Assembly: GCA_001986395.2 (NCBI GenBank)
Contig: MQVO02000003.1
Location: 186,001-250,000, forward strand
Length of the DNA stretch: 64,000 bases
DNA from: Irpex lacteus
Lineage: Eukaryota; Basidiomycota; Agaricomycetes; Polyporales; Irpicaceae
Direction: 5' to 3'
The notes beneath the pieces were generated by a model, which saw only the letters and a list, made by a program, of their open reading frames with translations, was not told the origin of the DNA and did no database searches. A program made the position numbers and the translations under genes. Position 1 is the first letter of the stretch, and each line of letters starts with the position of its first letter. Positions 57,110 through 64,000 of the stretch are shown here, piece by piece.

Positions 57110-59391
57110 TTACAACCACCCCTCGCTGGAGAATGCGCCTGGCATCCTACCACTCTCCTCTTTCCAACATGTATCACTGACACCCTGTTTAACACGTTCC
57201 TTCAACACCTCCCTCCACTCATCCACTTCCTCCACCTGTAATCCACATCCCCTCCCAGCGCTGATTCCCCATTCAAACGCTTCCAACGCGTTTTCACCCT
57301 TCAACGTCTTCACGGCCCAATCAACCTTATGTCCCGCCCACCTCGTAAGTTCCTTGAAGGAAGCGTAATAACACCTTCGGCAGATAATGTGCAGCACCGT
57401 CTCTCCGGTTGCCAGGTATCGTTGGTTAACGTCTACGCCCGCTTGAATGAGCGGTTTTATCAGATGGACGTGGCCTGCCCCGATGGCGAATACTAGTAAT
57501 GGCTCTTTCACATCCGGGTTGACGTTGACTACTTCATTGTCAGGTGAACTCGAAATCGGAGAAAGTAGAGGGATAACGTGAGAGGGTGAGAAGTCGATGG
57601 CGTATCGTAATGGCGACATTCCAAGGAGAGTCTCGAACACAGACTTGCATTCGCGTGTCGTTGCTGGTCGTGTTCTTAACGACTTGAGCATTTGTTGCCA
57701 CTGAGTTCCTTCAGTAGTATCGCCCGTAGCATGACCAGAATAGTTATTGCCGATATCAGTGCTGTGACGTTCTTGGACTGTACTACCACTCTGTGTGGGT
57801 GGTGGCGGTGACCGCGATAAGTAGTCTTCAAGGGCGTCGAGAACGTCCATGTTGAGGATCGATCGAAAGACGTCGATGGCTAGAGTATTCGTTTGCAGTA
57901 GAGCTGCGATAGAGTGAGTTTTGGAGTTTGGTTTGCTGAGACATTCGGTGTCATCATCGCAGCTGTCGAGGAGGCATTTGAATAGGCCAAGGACAAGCCA
58001 GTCATGCGCCGAGTAGTAGGTTGGTGTCCTGCGGGAGATAAACACACAAGCACATGACATGAGCTATCAGCAGTTTCAGAGGTACACGCATTTTGGGAGG
58101 AGAGTCGACGTTTAACGTACTCGGCGAACAAGACGGCCTCTGCGCCTGCGTCTACCAGGTACCGAATGATCTGCAGTCCTTCACCGGAGGGACGATGCTG
58201 CCACATGTAGCATGCAAACTAATGTCTCGCCACTGCGTTTAGCGTTATAAAATATTTGCTATGCGACTCACCGCAAAAACAGGCCATCCCTCTAAGTCAG
58301 TGTCCCACACAGATGCCTTCCTCATCGCAAGGAGCGTCCGGACACAACCTAAATCGGCTCTCCTGATAGCATCCCAGATGGGGGCACTCCAATGGATAGC
58401 CCTGCGTGTACCGATGATGGATATGTTGATCCTTGGGGCTTCGAGGACGCCCGGCAGTGGCAACGGCAGAGCGAAGTTCACAACTATCGAGAGGAGTCCC
58501 AGCAGTAGTCCTGTGGGAGGCAGAAGCCAGACAATAGACATGGCCTTCTGCCAGTCACCACGACATGTCTGCACGTTGCATAAACTCCAGGATGACCAGG
58601 GAGCGTGGAGGAGACGTTTGGGAATGTATATTTGGCCGATGTAGGATGTGAATGCGGGCGGGAGCAGCATCCTAAGAGCAGTAGCATGACAACGGCAGGT
58701 ACAGTTCGACAGACACCGTAGCGACTCCGAGTATATAGGGTTTGAACCCGAGCTTTGGCTGGGTTCGGGTGTCGGTAGAAGCTGTACGCACGTGGAACTC
58801 CCGGAGCTTTGGCTGGGAGTATTCCCCGTTACTACGTTGATTGCGATAACCTCCAGGTAGTTCCTAATTACAAGCATCGTGATGTTGGCTGAGTCCATTG
58901 TACATAAAATGGGTAACTTACGAGTGCATAAAGTCCAACATAACGTTAAGAGCATCTCTCAGTTCCCTGATCTTTCGGGAGATCTCTTCAAGGTCGTCCT
59001 TTCTCATGATCCATCTAATCTTTCGAATTGTTTGCCCCTCCATCGCTCGTTTTATGCTGCTCAACGTGCGCACACCCGGAGAGGCAGCTCCTCGCACCAC
59101 GACTCTGTCCAACGCACCATCTACCTCCTCTAGACATCGCTTTGCCTTTCTACATAACGATTCGAGATGGGCCTGCTCCATAGACCTAGAATCATCGAGC
59201 GCCGCGAGTTTTAGTAGGCCAACTTGCATAGTCTTCAGCCTATTCAAAAACATTTCGATGACATCGCATGAGTCCTGTAGAGCCTCTAGTTGCCCAGGTG
59301 CAGCTTTTATCGCCTTGCGTACTTCGTTGACTTTCCTGAAGACGGTGAAGCCGAAAGAGACGATACCGATAATGGCACTGGCAGGATCCAT
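57110..59391 (-). CDS. STAND-type N-domain / ankyrin protein (692 aa)
   Basis: Four exons (59391-58922, 58863-58272, 58218-58121, 58028-57110), 693 codons. The N-terminus MDPASAIIGIVSFGFTVF followed by heptad-like helices (RKVNEVRKAIKAAPGQLEAL, DVIEMFLNRLKTM) resembles the helical N-terminal domain of fungal STAND/NLR-like and related ankyrin proteins. The middle has SNCTCRCH, YIPKRLL and a hydrophobic segment (WLLPPTGLLLGLLSIVV) that could span a membrane. The C-terminal part carries ankyrin-like repeats: AIRRADLGCVRTLLA, IIRYLVDAGAEAVLFAE, FAIGAGHVHLIKPLIQAGVDVN and GETVLHIICR. No NACHT or NB-ARC ATPase is present. Such proteins are common in fungi and may act in self/non-self sensing; the role here is inferred. 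Confidence 0.72.
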
Positions 59392-60876
59392 GACACTGCG
59401 CCTGCCTTATCGAATGCCGCGAGCTTTGTATGAGTGTAAGTTAGCTAAAAGATCGTGGGCATGGTTTCCTGGTGGGTTTCTGTATTAATATAGGCTGTGG
59501 CATCCATCTAGCTGTAAAAAATGGTAAGTAGACGCACCTTACAAAGGCAGTGCGTGAGTGACATCGATGTGCACAGCTGGTGTTCGAACGTTGGCTGGCG
59601 GGACTTAGAAGTCTGATAAACTCTCATAATACAAAGCACGGCTCAGAGATACGCCAGTGCCTGAGCCCTATATCACAGACAAGCCCCCACGAAGTTTCAA
59701 CTTGATCTTCAATCTATGTAGTGACTCGAAAGTGCTCTAACGATGTAAGTCAGCAGTGCCAAACTACCACACATAGTCACTCACGTGCGTTTGAAGCATC
59801 GTCAGAAGCAATGCAAGACTGATAAGGACCCGTTTGCAGCGAAAGAACATCCTCACGGCGGAATTTGTGGCGCTGTTAGTGAGACTGTACGTTGGCATGC
59901 GTGACCGCTGTATCAGCGATGTCAGCTGCGGTCACGGCCTCTACAGATGCAGTGCGAATCTCAATGTCGACCGCCGAATTATTTCAGATGCTCTGAAGGG
60001 AGAAGTGATTGAGGTTTTCAGTAATCTCAGTCAATGTCGTGAGGACTTGAGGCTGGGAGTGGACAAGTTGCATCAATTTGATGGCAGCTGTCAGCTGAAA
60101 CCAGTACTTCCGTATTTAGCAAGCGTGCAGGTATAAATTGCAATTGAAAATCTGAGCTGGCCACAACACTGTGCTTTCTTCAGCAGTAAATTGATCCACT
60201 GGTGTAATAAAGGCTGTTTCATAGTCATCTTGATGCAGAATGCTCGCACAAATGATGATAAAAAATGCATAGCCGGAAGAGAAACAAAGTAGCTGGGTTC
60301 TATGTATATTGAGTGCGGATTCTACCGCACGAGCCTCCTTGCCATCTATTTGCCCGTGCCAAAGATTAAATCATGGACACGGGCTTGATGGGGCAGCCGG
60401 AAGATACGGAAAAATAGTCGGATAATGAACAAAAGTATGGGTAGTCAAAATCATCAAACAAAGAATATCGGACAACTTGAAGGAAGACATCATGCGTTAT
60501 GCAATCTACAATATATCACATGCATCAGCAAGACAATTCTCCATTTTCAAATCCACTCACCTTAATAAGAATCGAAAGGCAGCCATATCTGCCTGTACAA
60601 ACAGAGTAGAGTTGCATCAAATAGCTCGCGGATGAGAGAGGATAAGGAAGGGTACTCCCAACCGCCATAATCCATGACTTCCCCTCTTTCCGCCTTCGAC
60701 CTCCACCCGAGACAGGTTCTGGCCCGTGTGGGTCCCTGCCACGAAAAAAGCTGGAAAGTGCGCTCAGGACCTACCTGGCTGTTATCACAGCCGCACCCAA
60801 CCCACGTTTAGCACTCCATCTCCTACATTTTTTTCGTGTCAGCCTCCGTCCACTTGGTCCAACCGCGAGCGCACCT
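59392..60876. other. Intergenic interval
   Basis: No recognisable gene. An ORF at 59834-60136 (plus) starts with TTG and lacks features. It holds the promoter of the 59391 gene (left) and the 3' end of the 64000 gene (right). Confidence 0.45.
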
Positions 60877-63800
60877 CTATTCTTCCTCTTCTCCACTTTC
60901 TTCGTCACTAATATCAATGATCATCGCTTCATTCGTCTCCGGCCACCATGGACTCTGCCTTCCATTCCCGTACATATGGCTATGCGCATATCCGTTCGTG
61001 AAACCAGGCGTCGGGCCCCTCGAATTCGAAGCTGCACTATTGTGCAGTTGTACCCTAGTATTGGTGTTCATGCTATTCTTACTCTGCGGCTTTGAAGTTT
61101 CTAGAGATTCCATCTGTTCGTCGTACATCCTGCCAAATGTAACATCATATCGCACGACCCAGGGAAAGAACACACTTCAGCCGCTTCCTACCCAACGCAC
61201 CACATAAGAAGAAAACGCAACGAATAGACGTACCGCATACGCTCATCCATCTTCTGCCTGATCTCCTTCTTCAGAGCCTTGGTCGGCGCATTGGTGTACT
61301 GCTCCATATACATCTTGCTCTCCGCGATCTTCCGCCCTAGCAGTTTTTCCTTATAAACCAGACGCTCAATCTCGGACATCGCCTGGAAACCTGAAGTTAC
61401 AGGTGTTAAAGAGTCAAGAGCAGTTGACGCAGATACGGAGGGCGGCGGTAAAACGATGTCGGGGCCAGATCTAGCGGCGGACACCGGAAGAGGCGGAGAG
61501 GCTGACTTGTCAGCTCTTGATGGGCCGCTGACAGTCTGAATGGTTTCGGCAATGAAAGATGCCGCCAAGGAGTCCAGATCCACCTCGGACTTGGTCGTTG
61601 TTACTTTCGTTGTAGTGGTAGTGGTCGTGGTAGTCTCAGAAACAACGGCGACTGGCTTGACATCTCGCGTCGTGGACGACCCCGCGGACGATGAAGGCTG
61701 AGGCGGTCTCGAAGTCTGTCCTACTACCCTCGACCTCTTGCTGTTAAGCACGAGTCGCCTCAGCTCATCTTCCTTTGCGGTATTCCTCGCCTTTGCGCTC
61801 GTATCCGGTTCTAACTTGAGTGCCTTTGTCGCCGGTGTAAGTGTCGACGTTGAAGAAGCAGTAAGACCAGGAATTTCCTCGAAAGATTCTACCGGGACTT
61901 CACTCGCTGTCGGTGTCGCCGTCCCGCTTCTCGGTGCGGCCATCTTCGCCGCCATAGCGTCTTTTGTCTTCGTGATGGCCTCATCTAGCTCTTTCTGCCT
62001 GGCGAGTAGAGTCTGCTTGAGATCTTGAGCCCTGTCTTGTCCCGTAGGGGGTGTGGAGGTGGAGGCCGATGCTGATCTGGTATTACTTGCGTTTAAGGTC
62101 ACGTCGACAGGCAGGGGTTTATTCGAATACGGTGCGGTGGCTGACGGTGACGGGGAAGGAGTCGAGGACCTGATCAATGCAGATCCGCTGACAATGTGGC
62201 TGGCCGACTTGGCTGGTAACCGGGGCAGCGGCGCATGTACAGGCATCCTCGGCGAAGGCTCAGCACTATCGGAGTCGGCTGACTTCTCCTGTCCATTATC
62301 GCTTGCGCGCATGTGATGAGGTCTCTCATTGGATCCTGTGAGAGCAGCGATATAAGCTCGAGGGGACAATTCAGGATAAGCCTCCGGAGGTCCTATTGCG
62401 AAAGAAGAGCCGAACGATGTGATAGAAGCGTAAACATCCCCATCTTCCGAAGCGATTTCCATCGACTCTTCAGATACCAGAGATCTATTCCGGTTCAAAG
62501 GAACAGCTTGTTTGCCATTGCGGGGCCTCTTAGCCTCTTCATGATCAAACGAGGGTGCCCTGTCTGACTGCATGAGGGAGGGCCCTGGCTGCGTAGTGGG
62601 ATAGAAGGGTTCAGCGAGGGCCGAAAGAGTGACTGGCGGAGGAAGGTGGTTGTGGTTCAGCGAGTTGTTATTGCGAGCTTGAGCTGGAAAACGTCGACCA
62701 TCCGTGAAGACTACAGGTTCGCCACGTGTAAGCTTCAAAAGGGCCTCATCGGTATCCGGATCCAGAGCACCCTCTTCGTTCATTCGGTTGAGATCGGTCT
62801 CAGCCAGAGCCTCTTGAGGGTCTACGAAGGCCGACAGAGAGATAGGAGGAGGCAAATGGTCGGGCTCGAGAGACGAACGTAGGTACTGGATGACCCATCT
62901 ACCGTCTTGATACACCCAACGTGCACCGGGGGGAAGCGACGGAGTGGTTGGAGGCTCTTCAGCTTGCACAATCGACTTGGACCGCCACTTGCCGTCCGCA
63001 AAGGTAACAGAAGTGGTGGACGATGCCGATGGCAATGACGATGGCGAGAACGGTACAGAGAATGCGTTCGAGAAAGTCGATGTGCTGGCGACGCTGGTCG
63101 TGATTGAAGCTGCCCTGTTCTTTCTCCTCTTCTGGCTGTTTACTTTCACACTCGCCCCGTTTACCAACTCTCCGTCCTCAATCTCTCCCTCTTCCAGCTC
63201 CCCAACCCCGGCGTCCACACCAATACCCGGCAAACGATACCAATACGCTCTAATGTGCTCCTGCCCGCCACCATACAACCTCGGACTCTCCCACGCTGTT
63301 CTGGCAATATCGGCACTCGGGAACTCTATGAGAGCCTTTCCAATTCTTGCATCCAACTCGACGCGTGGAGGCGTTCCGGGTGGACACACAGTCCCCGCCC
63401 ACTCAAGAACAAAGCCAAGCGTACGAAATCTTTTCGGCAGTAATTCGATGACGAGCGACCGGGCAGGATTAGGCTTCCATTGGTAATGAGACGGGAGGAT
63501 GTATACGCCGTGCTGACTGTGAGGGTCAGAATCTGGTGGCATACCAATCGTTTTCTTCGGTAACTGAAGGCTGTCTGGAGGTGGTAACCCTACCCGGGAG
63601 ACGGGGTCTGGTGCGGGGATAGTAGGTAACGGCTCAACAGGAGGCCGAGGAGGGTATTGCGCCCAGCCCAAATCATATGGATGCACAGGCGGTTTAGGCA
63701 GTGATGGGGATATAGGTGAATGTAAATACGTGGAGGGCGGTAGGGGCTGAGGCACAAAAAGAGGTGGAGGTGGTACCAAGACCGGGACGGGCTTGGGGGG

Positions 63801-64000
63801 AAGAGGGAACTTGGGTTTGACTTGTTGATTCTGCGGAGGTTGGTAGGGTTGAGACGAAGACGGGGGAGGCAAAGGAGTGGATCCATTCATCTTAGCAGCC
63901 TCAGCAGCCTGTCGCTCGCGCTTTCGTCGCTTTTTCCGTCCTTGCCTTGATTCCCCAGGAGGTGCATTAGGACTGACAGCTCTACGCGAAGGTTTCGTCA
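60877..64000 (-). CDS. Large proline-rich protein with RRM-like segment (about 1006 aa), start codon cut by window end
   Basis: Two exons on the minus strand, 64000-61234 and 61129-60877. The window's last bases read TG-ACG-AAA on this strand; one more A beyond the edge would give the ATG, and that start makes the exon phases fit exactly. The N-terminus is basic (RKKRRKRERQ), then Pro-rich. A folded segment (SLVIELLPKRFRTLGFVLEW ... ARIGKALIEFPSADIARTAW) looks like an RNA-recognition-type fold. Then come an acidic motif (ELEEGEIEDGE), long Ser/Thr-rich disorder, and a C-terminal coiled coil (MSEIERLVYKEKLLGRKI ... KEIRQKMDERMRMYDEQM). The end is very acidic (SDEESGEEEE). It could be an RNA-binding regulator; the family is not recognised. 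Confidence 0.7.

Noticed and set aside
1..64000. tRNA, rRNA and CRISPR arrays
   Set aside because: Scanning by eye showed no tRNA A/B-box pairs with a cloverleaf, no rRNA-like conserved stretches, and no evenly spaced identical repeats with unique spacers.

Overview
The window is nuclear DNA of a filamentous fungus, most likely an agaricomycete basidiomycete. Almost every recognisable gene is split by introns of about 50-65 bases with GT...AG ends and CTAAC/CTNAY-like branch points. Several gene types fit this group: a basidiomycete-type cytochrome P450 remnant, a fungal STAND-like/ankyrin protein, an isopenicillin-N-synthase-like dioxygenase and small secreted proteins. I saw no tRNA, rRNA or CRISPR. 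Exon joins were worked out by hand from splice signals and reading-frame continuity, so they are models, not transcripts.

Left part (1-17 kb): a decayed P450 at the very edge; a small single-membrane-span protein; a secreted Ala/Pro/Ser-rich protein; a divergent pair of genes (A, minus; B, plus) for small secreted proteins very rich in N-glycosylation sequons; then a large Ski2-like, DDX60-type RNA helicase on the minus strand and 2 kb without genes.

Middle (17-44.3 kb): a divergent gene pair occurs twice. E is a long low-complexity proline-rich protein (minus); F is a Polo-like kinase (plus). In the first copy E is full length and F lacks its polo boxes. In the second copy E is cut to 279 residues and F is full length with both polo boxes. 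This is the pattern left by a direct tandem duplication of about 3.1 kb with ends inside E and inside F. The copies are now separated by about 16.9 kb of gene-poor DNA holding degenerate GC-rich repeats, many tight inverted repeats, a 162-bp tandem repeat with intron-like borders, minisatellites and G-rich hexamer arrays. I recognise only one probable gene there (hypothetical, minus, about 27.2-28.2 kb).

Right part (44.3-64 kb): two more members of the secreted sequon-rich family (C and D, minus) with promoter blocks shared with B and partly with A; a Ser/Pro-rich protein with a C-terminal membrane anchor; a 2-oxoglutarate/Fe(II) dioxygenase with a one-base frame problem; a cytidine deaminase; a non-autonomous hAT-like element with perfect 14-bp inverted repeats and an 8-bp target duplication; a STAND-like/ankyrin protein; and a long proline-rich protein whose start codon is cut by the window end.

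The most unusual material is the four-member secreted family (signal peptide, repeat, linker ending in Lys-Arg, second copy of the repeat) with conserved upstream elements, and the E-F duplication with its odd 16.9-kb spacer.
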